DNA from: Thalassolituus sp. UBA1087
GTDB taxonomy: Bacteria; Pseudomonadota; Gammaproteobacteria; Pseudomonadales; Oceanobacteraceae
Assembly: GCA_002314145.1 (NCBI GenBank)
Contig: DCCG01000015.1
Span: 1-64,000 of the forward strand
DNA: 64,000 bases
Direction: 5' to 3'
Of the stretch, positions 6,719 to 15,971 are shown piece after piece (the first letter of the stretch is position 1; every line of letters begins with the position of its first letter). The translations under genes were made by a program, and so were the position numbers. Below the pieces are notes generated by a model that did not search any database, was not told the origin of the DNA, and worked only from the letters and a program-made list of their open reading frames with translations.

Positions 6719-8824
6719 ATGCGTTTCCCGCCAGCGGCCGTCCGGGCGTTATTGTTCATCATCAACGGGTTGTTGCTGAGTTCACTGTCGGCCTGTGCCA
6801 GTACCCGCGATATCCGCGTACCACAACCGCAGACGTTTGCAGTGGTTGAGAAAGAAGCCCCCAGTGCCTGGGCGATATCCGTGGATATTACGCCACCGCC
6901 GGGGATGCCCATGGGCGGGTATTCGGTGATGGCCAACCGGGGGCAGGGGTTCCGCACCCGCATAAAAGCGCGGGTGGTTTATCTGAATGATGGTGATGGT
7001 CAGTCGCTCGCCGTTGTGCAGACGGACCTGACGGCTGCATCTTTATTACTCCATCACGAAGTGGCCAGCCGGGTGGCAGAACACACCGGACTTAAGCCGT
7101 CAGACATTGCGATTACCGCATCACACAGCCATTCGGCGCCGGTTAACTTTTTCGATAATGACTTTTACAACAAGCACACCTCATCCGGTCAGTGGCTGGA
7201 ACCGGAATTTCTGGAGTTTGCTGCATCACGCATTGCCGCCGGTATTATCGAAGCCCACGACAAACGCCGCCCGGCGAAAATTGCCACCGGCAAGAAAGAT
7301 ATCTATGGCTATAACCGTAACCGCTCACTGGATTCCTACGTGCTGAACAACAACGTCGGCGAGATTGACCTTGATGATCCGCAGGCAAAGTTCCGCGCTG
7401 TGAATCCGTCGCTGTATATGGTGCGCATCGACGTGGCGGATGATGACGGGCACTTTAAACCGTTAGCCGCGTTTTCCAGTTTTTCGGTACATGCCACCGC
7501 CCTGACAGCCCCGGTGGAAGTGTATAACGCGGATCTGTTTGCCTATGCCCAGAAAGATCTGGAATGGAAAATCCACGATAAATACAACACCGACTGGCCG
7601 GTGGTGCATGCTTTAAGTACCGGTACCCAGGGCGATATGGCCCCGGCGCTGGAAGAACACGGGGATAACTGGATTACGCATTTCGATGTTAACTGGAAAG
7701 CGGCCAGAAAGCTGGGGCAGGGCATAGGGGCAGAAGCGATAGCCCTGTTTGAATCCCTGCAGCCGCAGCTGACCGCAGACATCTCGCTGGCCACGGCGGC
7801 CCGCGAGCTGAATATCCGTGAGCACAACAGCATCGGTGATGTGGAAATCTGCCATGATGCTGCGGTTGGCAATGCTCTGGCAGCCGGCGCCTATGAGCGC
7901 CGTACCCCCTGGCTGACACTGATTCCTTTCTTTCATGGTGGCAACATCATGGCGCGGCGCTGGTGGTTCTTTACTGAAGGCTGTCAGGGCAATAAGCGTC
8001 ATCTGGGGTTTTCCTTCCTGCAGCCAATTCTTGAGCCCAAAGACAGCTTCCCTCATACCGTGATGTTCCAGCTGTTGCGTATTAATGACATGGTCGTTTT
8101 ACCCGTACCCTTTGAATCGACCGTGGAAGCCGGCCGGCGTATGGCGCACAGCGTCGCAGAGGAATTTGCCGCCGCCGGTGAGGATGCCGGTTATGTCTGG
8201 GTGGCCAGTAATGCCAATGGCTATTTTGGTTATACCACCACACCGGAAGAATACCGCCGGCAGAATTATGAAGGTGGTCATACCCTGTATGGGCAATACA
8301 CGACGCCTTATCTGGCCGGACAACTGGGGGCGCTGGCCCAAGATTTCCTCAGCCGCGGCCGGGTGCAGCAGTACCTGCCGCAGTGGCAGTATCATCTGAA
8401 GGTGAATGACTTTCTGCCTCAACCCCGGCCGGCTGGCGGGGAACGTCAATGGTTGCAGGCACCACAGGTCACACTGGCAGAGGAAGACAACGAAGAAAAT
8501 TACATTGCTGTGCGCTGGCGCGACGTTGGCCCGGCAGCCATTGCATTTGATCGGCGCCTGGTCGGTATCGAACAGCGGGTGAATGGTGAGTGGCAGCCGC
8601 TGGTTGTGGACGGAGAACCCATTCACGATGATGGCTACGATGTGGAAGTACGATATCTGGAAGACGACGCGCAGGGAATGGCCGTCTATGAAAGCCGCTG
8701 GTACAACCCGGTGCCCGGCGACGGATACCGTTTTGTTATCGCGCCCCGGCAGGATCAGAGCCGTCTGACGTCCGGCATATTTCGCTGGGAGGATGGCTCA
8801 GATAGCATCTCACTGGCTGACTGA
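6719..8824 (+). CDS. Neutral/alkaline ceramidase-like lipoprotein
   Basis: About 701 residues from the ATG at 6719, which has AAAAAAGG in front and places a lipoprotein signal with lipobox LSAC (Cys26) at the N-terminus; an in-frame ATG at 6656 would bury that signal. Family marks of the neutral ceramidase fold are DITPPPGMPMGGY near residue 52, the zinc-type ITASHSHSAP near residue 131 and a C-terminal immunoglobulin-like domain. Such enzymes cleave the amide bond of ceramides or related lipid amides. As a lipoprotein it would face the periplasm or cell surface. The substrate is unknown: the organism itself may not make sphingolipids, so use of algal or host lipids is possible. Confidence 0.8.
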   Translation: MRFPPAAVRALLFIINGLLLSSLSACASTRDIRVPQPQTFAVVEKEAPSAWAISVDITPPPGMPMGGYSVMANRGQGFRTRIKARVVYLNDGDGQSLAVVQTDLTAASLLLHHEVASRVAEHTGLKPSDIAITASHSHSAPVNFFDNDFYNKHTSSGQWLEPEFLEFAASRIAAGIIEAHDKRRPAKIATGKKDIYGYNRNRSLDSYVLNNNVGEIDLDDPQAKFRAVNPSLYMVRIDVADDDGHFKPLAAFSSFSVHATALTAPVEVYNADLFAYAQKDLEWKIHDKYNTDWPVVHALSTGTQGDMAPALEEHGDNWITHFDVNWKAARKLGQGIGAEAIALFESLQPQLTADISLATAARELNIREHNSIGDVEICHDAAVGNALAAGAYERRTPWLTLIPFFHGGNIMARRWWFFTEGCQGNKRHLGFSFLQPILEPKDSFPHTVMFQLLRINDMVVLPVPFESTVEAGRRMAHSVAEEFAAAGEDAGYVWVASNANGYFGYTTTPEEYRRQNYEGGHTLYGQYTTPYLAGQLGALAQDFLSRGRVQQYLPQWQYHLKVNDFLPQPRPAGGERQWLQAPQVTLAEEDNEENYIAVRWRDVGPAAIAFDRRLVGIEQRVNGEWQPLVVDGEPIHDDGYDVEVRYLEDDAQGMAVYESRWYNPVPGDGYRFVIAPRQDQSRLTSGIFRWEDGSDSISLAD

Positions 8825-8896
8825 ACTTCCTTAAAGAACCGTCGCAGACTGTCCACGGGTTCGACCGTTCCGGTCGCCATTTCACAATTTGCGAAG

Positions 8897-8933
8897 AAAA
8901 ACAGACATTTGAGAGACCGATGTCTGTTTTTTT
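8897..8933 (+). terminator. Intrinsic terminator after the ceramidase gene
   Basis: The arms AAAAACAGACAT and ATGTCTGTTTTT flank an 11-nt loop and run into a T-tract. It separates the ceramidase gene from the gsp operon. Confidence 0.85.
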
Positions 8934-9020
8934 ATACGAATGTCACAATGTTTCATTAATTTTTCAGCCCCTGTTAAGTAGAATGATCCGCTGTTTTGGA
9001 TAGGGACTGCAGTCAACATC

Positions 9021-9791
9021 ATGTTTAGAGCCATTTGGGCAGCCCGCTGGTATTTGTTACTGGGCCTTTTTACCTTCATTTTTGTCCTCGCTATCAATAC
9101 ACCTCTGCATTTTGTCTGGGGTTTTGTGGAACCTCAGGTCAAACGTCTGCCGGTGAACATCCACCATGTCAATGGCACCCTATGGGACGGCCACGCCAAA
9201 ATCGGTGTGCCGCAGATGCGCGCATTAGGTGAACTGCAGGCACGCTGGACGCTCAGTCCGCTGAGCCTGCTGACCGGTGCGGCGGCGGTTAATCTGCAGG
9301 TGGAAGGCCAGGGATTACGGTTGCAGGCGGATACCCGCATCGGCATGGATCAGCAACTGGATATCCATTCCGCATCCGGTTATCTGGACTCGGCGGTAGT
9401 GGCGCCTGTGCTGAAAAAAAACCGCATCAGCGTTGGCGGCAATTTCGAATTATCGCAACTCTCCGGCGAGCTGAACCTGGCCCAGCGCCGTTTTGCTGAT
9501 ATCAGTGGCCGGGTGGTGTACAGCGGGGGAGAGGTCAGTGTGCCGGTCAATAACAAACCGGTACAGGCCACCATGCCGATGGTTCTCGGGAACATTGCTA
9601 TGGAAGGTAATAAAGCCGTGATCACGGCCACCACCACAGATAATAAAGAACTGTTGCAGGCTTATATGCAGCCGGACGGTTGGGGAGGCGTCGCCGTACG
9701 GCGCCGGTTTATTGATGCGTTAGGGCAGGAATGGCCCAATAAAGCGGAAGAGGACACGGTAATTTTTGAAGTGTCCCATAAGATTTTATAA
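9021..9791 (+). CDS. gspN: Type II secretion system protein GspN
   Basis: 256 residues: one N-terminal membrane helix (about 10-30), then a periplasmic domain carrying HHVNGTLWDGHAKIG, the Gx-LWxG pattern typical of GspN. GspN is an accessory inner-membrane component of type II secretion, absent from many systems. It opens a gspN-gspC-gspD run. A -10-like TAGAAT at 8979-8984 gives a plausible promoter upstream. The gspE-M genes are not in this window, so the system is split over at least two loci or continues elsewhere. Confidence 0.85.
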   Translation: MFRAIWAARWYLLLGLFTFIFVLAINTPLHFVWGFVEPQVKRLPVNIHHVNGTLWDGHAKIGVPQMRALGELQARWTLSPLSLLTGAAAVNLQVEGQGLRLQADTRIGMDQQLDIHSASGYLDSAVVAPVLKKNRISVGGNFELSQLSGELNLAQRRFADISGRVVYSGGEVSVPVNNKPVQATMPMVLGNIAMEGNKAVITATTTDNKELLQAYMQPDGWGGVAVRRRFIDALGQEWPNKAEEDTVIFEVSHKIL

Positions 9792-9831
9792 CCTTGGCGC
9801 GCGCTCAGGGTAAGAACGGAGTAAAGGGCTT

Positions 9832-10701
9832 TTGACACAAACGCTAGCAGTGCTGACTGGTTGGCAGCGATGGACGCTGATTTCAGGGAAAATAGCCCTG
9901 ACGCTGTTGCTGTCATGGCAGCTGGCTCATCTTACCTGGCAGCTTGTGGCGCCGGAGCCGCTGATTCTGGCCGCTCCCAGTCAGGGCAATGGGCAGTCGC
10001 AGCAGGACCGGGTCGCAGGTACGGCACAGTACCATCTGTTCGGTGATTATACGGCAGAACCTGTGCAGGCCGTGGCGAAAGAAGTGGATGCACCGGATAC
10101 CCGGCTGCGTCTCGAATTATTGGGGGTGACCCGCTCATCGGATGATCAGTCATCGTCGGCAATTATTGCCCCCAAAGGCGGAGCCGGTGAGTTTTACCGG
10201 GTCGGCGATGCGGTCCAGGGCCGTACAAGGCTGGCGGCGGTGTATGACGACAAAGTGATTCTGGATACCAATGGCAAGCTGGAAACGCTGAAGTTTGATG
10301 ATACGCCATCCGCCGGTGTGCGGGCGGTGGCGCGCCAGCCGGACCCGCGTGAGAGCAGCCGTGAACGGGTGTCACTGCGGGATAGGTTCAGGAAAGTCCG
10401 TAATGCCGGTGACTTTCTCGATATGGTGACCACAGGTGCAGAAAATGATCCGGAAGCCACACTGACGCAGATGGGGCTGAAATCCGTGGGGCCCGGACAG
10501 GGTTATGAAGTACAGCGGGGTTCCATGCTGAACGCGCTGAATCTGCGTCCCGGGGACATTGTACTGTCAGTTAACGGACAGAGGCTGGGGGATCCGCAGA
10601 GTGATCAGCAGATTCTCGAGCAGGTCAAAAGTGAAGGTAACGCCCGCATCGAAGTGCAGCGGGGCGACAGCCGTCTGACTGTCACACACAGTCTGAATTA
10701 A
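9832..10701 (+). CDS. gspC: Type II secretion system protein GspC
   Basis: 289 residues. The start is taken as TTG at 9832 (GGAG and AAAGGG upstream); a GTG at 9850 is an alternative. It has a membrane helix around residues 18-37, the HR domain (residues 65-150, including TRLRLELLGV), a linker, and a C-terminal PDZ domain (GYEVQRGSMLNALNLRPGDIVLSVNGQ). GspC joins the inner-membrane platform to the secretin and takes part in substrate choice. It lies 40 bp after gspN and 6 bp before gspD. Confidence 0.92.
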   Translation: MTQTLAVLTGWQRWTLISGKIALTLLLSWQLAHLTWQLVAPEPLILAAPSQGNGQSQQDRVAGTAQYHLFGDYTAEPVQAVAKEVDAPDTRLRLELLGVTRSSDDQSSSAIIAPKGGAGEFYRVGDAVQGRTRLAAVYDDKVILDTNGKLETLKFDDTPSAGVRAVARQPDPRESSRERVSLRDRFRKVRNAGDFLDMVTTGAENDPEATLTQMGLKSVGPGQGYEVQRGSMLNALNLRPGDIVLSVNGQRLGDPQSDQQILEQVKSEGNARIEVQRGDSRLTVTHSLN

Positions 10702-10707
10702 AAGGAA

Positions 10708-12657
10708 ATGAACGTGTTTAAGCAGTGGGTGTTCCTGATAGTTCTGGCGTTTGCCAGCGTGGCTCAGGCTGAAGAAAACGACTGGCAGATCAACCTTAAA
10801 GAGGCCGACATCGGGGCCTTTATCAGCCAGGTAGCAGACATTACCGGCAAAAGCTTTGTCGTTGATCCGCGCGTCAAAGGCCGTGTGAATGTGCTGTCCA
10901 GCGAACCAATGGATAAGGAAGGCGTGTACGAACTCTTCCTGTCTGTGTTGCAGGTGCAGGGTTTCGCTGCGGTACCGGCCGGCGATGTGGTGCTGATCGT
11001 ACAGCAGAATGATGTGAAGCAGGCCGGGCGCGACCTGAACGAAAACGCCAGCACCCAGAGTCAGGAAATGTTGACCAAGGTGATTACCATCCGTAATACA
11101 CCGGCGCTGGACCTGGTGCCTATTCTGCGTCCGCTGGTGGCTAAATACGGTCACCTGGCCGGGGTAAAATCCGCTAATGCCCTGATTATTTCTGACCATG
11201 CTGCCAACATTAACCGTATAGAGCAGATCATCGACCGGCTGGATAAATCCGGCAGTGAAGAACTGGAAGTTGTGCAGCTGAAAGAAGCCTGGGTCGGCAA
11301 TGTGGTGACCATGCTGCAGAGTCTGGACCCGGCCAAAGTTTCCCAGGGAAATGGCAGTGCCAACGCGGAAAATACCGCAGGTTCCATTCGCGTCGTAGCC
11401 GACGAGCGCAGTAACCGCCTGATTATCAAAGGTGAAAAAAGCGCCCGTGAACGCATCCGCAAACTGATTGAAGAACTTGACCAGCCTTCTTATTTCTCCG
11501 GCAGTGCGAAAGTGATCCGTCTGCAGTATGCCGATGCCACCAAACTGGCCGAGCTGCTGAAAAATCTGATGTCTGATGGCGCCGCCGGTACGGCGGCAAA
11601 AGAAGAACAGCAGGTGAAAGGCTCGGCCGGTATTTATGCCGACGAAGACCTGAATGCGCTGGTGGTCCGCGCTGAACCTTCGGTCATGAAAGAAATTGAA
11701 GAGCTGGTGGTATCACTGGATGTGCGCCGTGCGCAGGTTCTGATTGAATCCGCCATTGTCGAAATTAACGGCGATATTAATGATGCTCTGGGTCTGCAAT
11801 GGTTGTTTGGTGATCTGGATAATCCGGTGGCGATTACCAACTTCTCCGATGCCGGCAGTTCCATATCGTCCGTGGCCGGTGCTGTTGCAACAGCACAGAG
11901 TGGCAGTTCGTCCTCTTCCGCCAGCGCGCTGGGCAATGTTATTGCTAACGGTCTGACTGTAGGGGCGTACAGTGAAATTGACGGCGCTGTCAGCTTCGCC
12001 ACCATTCTGCAGGCTATTAAGAGTAATACGCACACCAATATGCTTTCCACGCCCAGCATCATGACGCTGGATAACCAGGAAGCAGAAATCGTAGTCGGTC
12101 AGAACGTGCCTTTCCGTACAGGTTCTACCGCGTCGAACAGTAATACCAACCCATTTACCACCATTACCCGTGAAGATGTTGGTATTACGCTGAAAGTAAA
12201 ACCGCATATTCATGACGGTGAGGCGATTCGCCTGGAAGTGGAAGCAACGGCAGAATCTGTGGCTTCTACCACTGTTGCCGGCAGTGCCGACCTGATTACC
12301 AACAAGCGGTCGATTAAAACCATGATTCTGTCCGACGATCAGGAAACCATCGTACTGGGTGGTCTGATCCGCGACGATGTTACCGAGACCGAAAGCAAAG
12401 TTCCGCTGCTGGGGGATATTCCGGTGCTGGGATGGTTGTTTAAATCCAAGTCCACCAGTCATACCAAAAACAATATGATGGTGTTCCTGCGCCCGACCAT
12501 CGTCGACAACCCGGGCCGGGCCAAAACACTGACACGGGATAAATTCAACGGTATCTGGGAGTTTTCTGTGTCTGACAAACTGGGTGAAGAGGACATCGAT
12601 AACCGCCTCAACCTGTTGTTTGACGGTCTGCCTCTGAAGCGTCGCAGCGATATGTAA
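10708..12657 (+). CDS. gspD: Type II secretion secretin GspD
   Basis: 649 residues with a signal peptide ending ASVAQA, an N0 domain (about 24-105), N1-N3 repeats (about 120-340), and the secretin barrel with its late signature VPLLGDIPVLGWLFKS and a C-terminal S-domain-like tail. A Ser/Ala-rich insertion at about 390-410 (SSISSVAGAVATAQSGSSSSS) lies where the constriction and gate loops vary between families. It forms the outer-membrane channel of the type II system. The AAAGGA in front gives a good ribosome site. No pilotin gene is adjacent. Confidence 0.96.
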   Translation: MNVFKQWVFLIVLAFASVAQAEENDWQINLKEADIGAFISQVADITGKSFVVDPRVKGRVNVLSSEPMDKEGVYELFLSVLQVQGFAAVPAGDVVLIVQQNDVKQAGRDLNENASTQSQEMLTKVITIRNTPALDLVPILRPLVAKYGHLAGVKSANALIISDHAANINRIEQIIDRLDKSGSEELEVVQLKEAWVGNVVTMLQSLDPAKVSQGNGSANAENTAGSIRVVADERSNRLIIKGEKSARERIRKLIEELDQPSYFSGSAKVIRLQYADATKLAELLKNLMSDGAAGTAAKEEQQVKGSAGIYADEDLNALVVRAEPSVMKEIEELVVSLDVRRAQVLIESAIVEINGDINDALGLQWLFGDLDNPVAITNFSDAGSSISSVAGAVATAQSGSSSSSASALGNVIANGLTVGAYSEIDGAVSFATILQAIKSNTHTNMLSTPSIMTLDNQEAEIVVGQNVPFRTGSTASNSNTNPFTTITREDVGITLKVKPHIHDGEAIRLEVEATAESVASTTVAGSADLITNKRSIKTMILSDDQETIVLGGLIRDDVTETESKVPLLGDIPVLGWLFKSKSTSHTKNNMMVFLRPTIVDNPGRAKTLTRDKFNGIWEFSVSDKLGEEDIDNRLNLLFDGLPLKRRSDM

Positions 12658-12701
12658 CAGCTACTGAGTGGCGCGGTTACGACGGCGACTGCTGATGTAA
12701 G

Positions 12702-12747
12702 CAGCCAATAAAAGAGCCCCGCAACTGCGGGGCTCTTTTATTGGCTG
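12702..12747. terminator. Bidirectional terminator between gspD and maf
   Basis: A perfect inverted repeat with 21-bp arms and the loop AACT. The GC-rich core GAGCCCCGC is flanked by A- and T-tracts on either side, so it can stop transcription from both converging genes. Confidence 0.95.
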
Positions 12748-12839
12748 TGACTCGTCTTGAAAACCTGTTACCTGGCCGGTGCGTTATTCCGCAGCCCTTT
12801 TATTTCAAGCGCCGGATTCAGCGCCGGTCGTCAGTCTTA

Positions 12840-13424
12840 TCATGTCGCCTGTAATAACGGGTTGATGCCGGCCTGGCGCATCAGCTCAGTGAGAGCGATC
12901 ATGGGCAAGCCAATCAGGCTGTTCATATCCCGGCCTTCCATTTTCTCAAACAGGCTGATGCCCAGCCCTTCCGCTTTAAAGCTGCCGGCGCAATCCAGCG
13001 GCTGCTCCAGCGCGACATAATGGCGGATTTCCTCTTCCTGCAACGGACGGAAATAAACAGAAAAGGGTTCACACAGAAAGTACTCTTCCCCTTGTGGCGA
13101 ACGCAGACACAGGCCGGTATAAAAGGTGACCTGCTGACCGCTGCTTGCGCTGAGTTGCTCAATGGCTTTCTCTTCGGTGTGGGGTTTGCCACAGATGCGG
13201 TTGTTCAGCACGCAGGTCTGATCACTGCCGATGATCCAGTGGTGAGGGTAATCCCCGGCCAGAGCACGGGCTTTTTCCCGCGCCAGTCTGACCACATATT
13301 GCTGCGCCTCTTCACCCGGGTGTGGTGTTTCATCAATGTCAGGTGATGCGCAGTCGAAAGGTATACGCAGTCTGTTCAGTAATGCCCGCCGGTAGGCGGA
13401 GCCGGAAGCCAGAAGTAATTTCAT
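12840..13424 (-). CDS. yceF: Maf-family nucleotide pyrophosphatase, YceF type
   Basis: 194 residues. Family marks: LLLASGSAYRRALL at the start, DIDETP near residue 30, IIGSDQTCVL near residue 65, and CAGSFKAEGLGISLFEKMEGRDMNSLIGLP near the end. The SDQ and EGLGISLFE forms fit the YceF branch (preference for m7GTP-type substrates in E. coli) better than the YhdE/Maf branch. It probably removes non-canonical nucleotides. It converges with gspD at the strong terminator above. Confidence 0.9.
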   Translation of the reverse strand: MKLLLASGSAYRRALLNRLRIPFDCASPDIDETPHPGEEAQQYVVRLAREKARALAGDYPHHWIIGSDQTCVLNNRICGKPHTEEKAIEQLSASSGQQVTFYTGLCLRSPQGEEYFLCEPFSVYFRPLQEEEIRHYVALEQPLDCAGSFKAEGLGISLFEKMEGRDMNSLIGLPMIALTELMRQAGINPLLQAT

Positions 13425-13446
13425 TGTTTATCCATTCTGCAGACGT

Positions 13447-13474
13447 AAAAAAACCGGGCTGGGCCCGGTTTTTT
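13447..13474 (-). terminator. Intrinsic terminator of sodB
   Basis: AACCGGGC and GCCCGGTT with A- and T-tracts outside, in the 63-bp gap between sodB and maf; in the minus-strand direction it ends sodB. Confidence 0.9.
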
Positions 13475-13487
13475 CAGTTACTGGTGA

Positions 13488-14066
13488 TTATGCGAAGTTT
13501 TCGTTCGCGAAGTCCCAGTTAACCAGTGCCCAGAAACCTTTCAGGTAATCCGGACGAACGTTACGGTAATCGATGTAGTAAGCGTGTTCCCACAGATCCA
13601 CAGTGATCAGCGGAGTCAGGCCTTCAGTGATCGGTGTACCGGCGTTGGAAGTATTTACGATGTCCAGAGAACCATCGGCCTTTTTAACCAGCCAGGTCCA
13701 GCTTGAACCGAAGTTGTTCACAGCCATGTCGTTGAACTTGGCTTTGAAGTCTTCGAAAGAACCGAAGGCTGCGTTGATTGCGTCTGCCACTGCGCCGGTT
13801 GGCTCACCGCCACCGTTAGGGCTCAGGCTGTTCCAGTAGAAGGTGTGGTTCCAGATCTGGGCAGAGTTGTTGAAAACGCCGCCGGAAGAGCTCTTGATGA
13901 TATCTTCCAGAGATTTACCTTCAAACTCAGTACCTTCGATCAGACCATTCAGCTTCTGAACGTAGGTGTTGTGGTGCTTGCCGTAGTGATAATCCAGTGT
14001 TTCAGAGGAAATGTGTGGCTCCAGAGCATCTTTTGCATACGGCAGAGGTGGTAATTCAAACGCCAT
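13488..14066 (-). CDS. sodB: Iron superoxide dismutase
   Basis: 192 residues from the ATG at 14064-14066, which has GGAGA just before it; a longer reading from 14087 would only add MKRMEIT. The metal ligands appear in the usual blocks: H in YHYGKHHNTYV, H in AQIWNHTFYWNSL, D and H in VDLWEHAYYIDY. The AQIWNHTFYW block with Gln in the second sphere marks the Fe rather than Mn type. It is a single-gene unit with its own terminator. Confidence 0.97.
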   Translation of the reverse strand: MAFELPPLPYAKDALEPHISSETLDYHYGKHHNTYVQKLNGLIEGTEFEGKSLEDIIKSSSGGVFNNSAQIWNHTFYWNSLSPNGGGEPTGAVADAINAAFGSFEDFKAKFNDMAVNNFGSSWTWLVKKADGSLDIVNTSNAGTPITEGLTPLITVDLWEHAYYIDYRNVRPDYLKGFWALVNWDFANENFA

Positions 14067-14322
14067 AGTAATCTCCATTCTTTTCATAGCTGAGTTCAGG
14101 TTGCATTGGTTGCGACCAGAGTGCTGAGTAAGAGTTCAGCCGATGCCGCAACGAAGTAGCCAGATCATAGCACTCTGCAGAAACCGGCGCTATTCATGCG
14201 ATTTCTGTGGTTTTTATGACAAAAAGGCAGGGTTTGGCCTGATCCTCATAATTTCGCATGGTCACAGATGCCGGTATACTCAGCTCAGAATAAAGATGAC
14301 ACGCAGGTTAAACGGGGAGCCC

Positions 14323-15117
14323 ATGGATACCGAAAAAGATCCGATATTACCGGATATGAAACCGTCGAAAGAAGATATTGCGCAGCGCCAGAAACAGTTG
14401 GCGGCACGCCGTGCGGCCGCACAGCGAGCGGCTGCAGCCAAAAATCGACAGGCTCCGGCCGCTGCCACAGCACCGGCACCCAAACAGACTCTGGCGATTG
14501 TTGCTCTGCTGGTGGCGATCGCCATGGGCGGGCTGGCAGGTTTTCTGTTTATGCAGATGCAGACGATGCAACAACAGCTCACGGCGGCGGAAAAAGTCAT
14601 GCGTTCACAGGCCGAGAATCTCGCTGTTCTGAACGAGAAACTGTCTGTTACCGGTGAGAATGCAAACCTGTCCGTGGATGCTCTGAAAGCACTGGTAAAA
14701 GAAAACGCCAGTGAAATCCGTAAGCTGTGGGACGTATCCAATAAACGTAACAAAGCGAACATAGCCAGCAACAGCAAGAACATTACCGCGCTGAAGGGCG
14801 GCATTGCGGCGCTGAAAAAAGACCTTGCCGGGCTGGAGTCGAAACAGGCAAGCGCTCTGAGCGGGCTGGAGAAAAAACTCACCAGTAAAGATGCGGCGCT
14901 GACGTCGCGTATCGCCAAAGTGGAAAAAGAAGCGCTGGACGTGCCGGCTGAGAATCAGCTGCGTATCGCGCAGATTACCGAAAACTTGCAGATGCTGGAT
15001 GCAAAAGTCAGCAAAGTCCGGGACGGCGGTGATATGGGTGATATGAAGCTGGAAATCGAAGACATCCAGATCCGTCTTGACCGCATTCAGAATGCGCTGG
15101 GGGGCGGAGTTCAGTAA
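14323..15117 (+). CDS. Membrane-anchored coiled-coil protein of unknown function
   Basis: 264 residues from the ATG at 14323, chosen because GGGGAG lies just before it; the frame is open further upstream but those residues look non-coding. Layout: cytoplasmic N-terminus with an Ala/Arg/Gln-rich stretch (about 20-55), one membrane helix (about 56-78, LAIVALLVAIAMGGLAGFLF), then a long periplasmic coiled coil of heptads to about residue 255. No catalytic motif is visible. Its stop codon overlaps the ATG of the next gene (TAATG), so the two products are translationally coupled. A TATACT at 14275-14280 may be the -10 element. Confidence 0.7.
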   Translation: MDTEKDPILPDMKPSKEDIAQRQKQLAARRAAAQRAAAAKNRQAPAAATAPAPKQTLAIVALLVAIAMGGLAGFLFMQMQTMQQQLTAAEKVMRSQAENLAVLNEKLSVTGENANLSVDALKALVKENASEIRKLWDVSNKRNKANIASNSKNITALKGGIAALKKDLAGLESKQASALSGLEKKLTSKDAALTSRIAKVEKEALDVPAENQLRIAQITENLQMLDAKVSKVRDGGDMGDMKLEIEDIQIRLDRIQNALGGGVQ

Positions 15118-15971
15118 TGTCCGGGTCGCCTGAGCCGCTGAATCTGCAGCAGAACCCGGCGCGTGTGCGCCGGGAGCTTGCCGCCCTGCTACAGCAGCAC
15201 AGCACTACTTCCGCAGCCTGGCAGGCAGGGCTGATGGCAGAAACGCCGGGAACGGCGTTTTTTTGTGCCTATCAGGCCGTGATGCGCTGCCTCGATCCGG
15301 CGTTGCCGGGTGATGTGTGGGCTGCTTTCTGTATCTCCGAGCGCGGCATGGGTTCTCTCCGTAATATGACGACTCAATACACCACAGCCGGTGGCCTGAG
15401 CGGCAGTAAATCCCATGTGATGCTGGCCGGTGAGGGGCTGGATTACCTGTATGTGGTGGCCAGAGGTGACCGGGAAGAGCAGCTTGTCTGTGTCACTGTT
15501 CCCATGCAGGCGCAGGGCGTCAGTGTTGAGGACGTCAGCAAACCACAACCTTTTTTCCCGGATGTGCTGCATAAGCCGGTGACCTTTTCTCAGGTGACCG
15601 CTGAGGCGGTATTCAGTCAGGATGCTCACCGGGCACTCAATCGTCCTTTCCGCTACTGGGAAGATATTCACCTTGCCCTGGCGCTGGCCGCCTGGCTGGT
15701 GGCCGCTTGCCGCAAGGAGAGCCGGGTTGAGGCGGCAGAGCGCTTGTGTGTTGAAGCAGAAGCGCTGAAGACTGCGTTCAGCACACAGCCGGAGAGGTAT
15801 CATCTGGCGGCGCTGGATGCTTTTGAAAACCTGCAGCAGACGATGACAGACTGCACTGAATGGTTAACCGGCCCGGCCTTGCTGGCCTGGCAGCGCGATC
15901 AGATCGTCATGGCGATGACCGCGCCTTTGCGCCGGCAGATCAGAGCAAAGCTCAGCGCACCGTCACTTTAA
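15117..15971 (+). CDS. Divergent acyl-CoA-dehydrogenase-like protein
   Basis: 284 residues. The central part, FCISERGMGSLRNM...GGLSGSKSHVMLAGEGLDYLYVVAR, follows the pattern of the acyl-CoA dehydrogenase middle (FAD/substrate) domain (TEPxxGS...G-KxfIt.a..AD...V), and a helical C-terminus follows. It is shorter than true family members (about 380 or more residues), and the start of the N-terminal helical domain and the usual C-terminal Arg/Gly blocks are not evident, so activity is doubtful. It is coupled by TAATG to the coiled-coil membrane gene before it. Treat as a hypothetical protein with a remote fold assignment. It overlaps the 3' end of the minus-strand gene at 15952 by 20 bp. Confidence 0.6.
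   Translation: MSGSPEPLNLQQNPARVRRELAALLQQHSTTSAAWQAGLMAETPGTAFFCAYQAVMRCLDPALPGDVWAAFCISERGMGSLRNMTTQYTTAGGLSGSKSHVMLAGEGLDYLYVVARGDREEQLVCVTVPMQAQGVSVEDVSKPQPFFPDVLHKPVTFSQVTAEAVFSQDAHRALNRPFRYWEDIHLALALAAWLVAACRKESRVEAAERLCVEAEALKTAFSTQPERYHLAALDAFENLQQTMTDCTEWLTGPALLAWQRDQIVMAMTAPLRRQIRAKLSAPSL

Noticed and set aside
8855..8883. GGGTTCGACC...GGTCGCCA, resembling the 3' end of a tRNA
   Set aside because: The bases around the TTCGA loop do not pair as a T-arm, and no D-arm, anticodon arm or acceptor 5' half is found upstream.
12757..13020. 87-codon plus-strand frame after gspD
   Set aside because: Overlaps maf on the other strand and begins just beyond a bidirectional terminator; no promoter or ribosome site.
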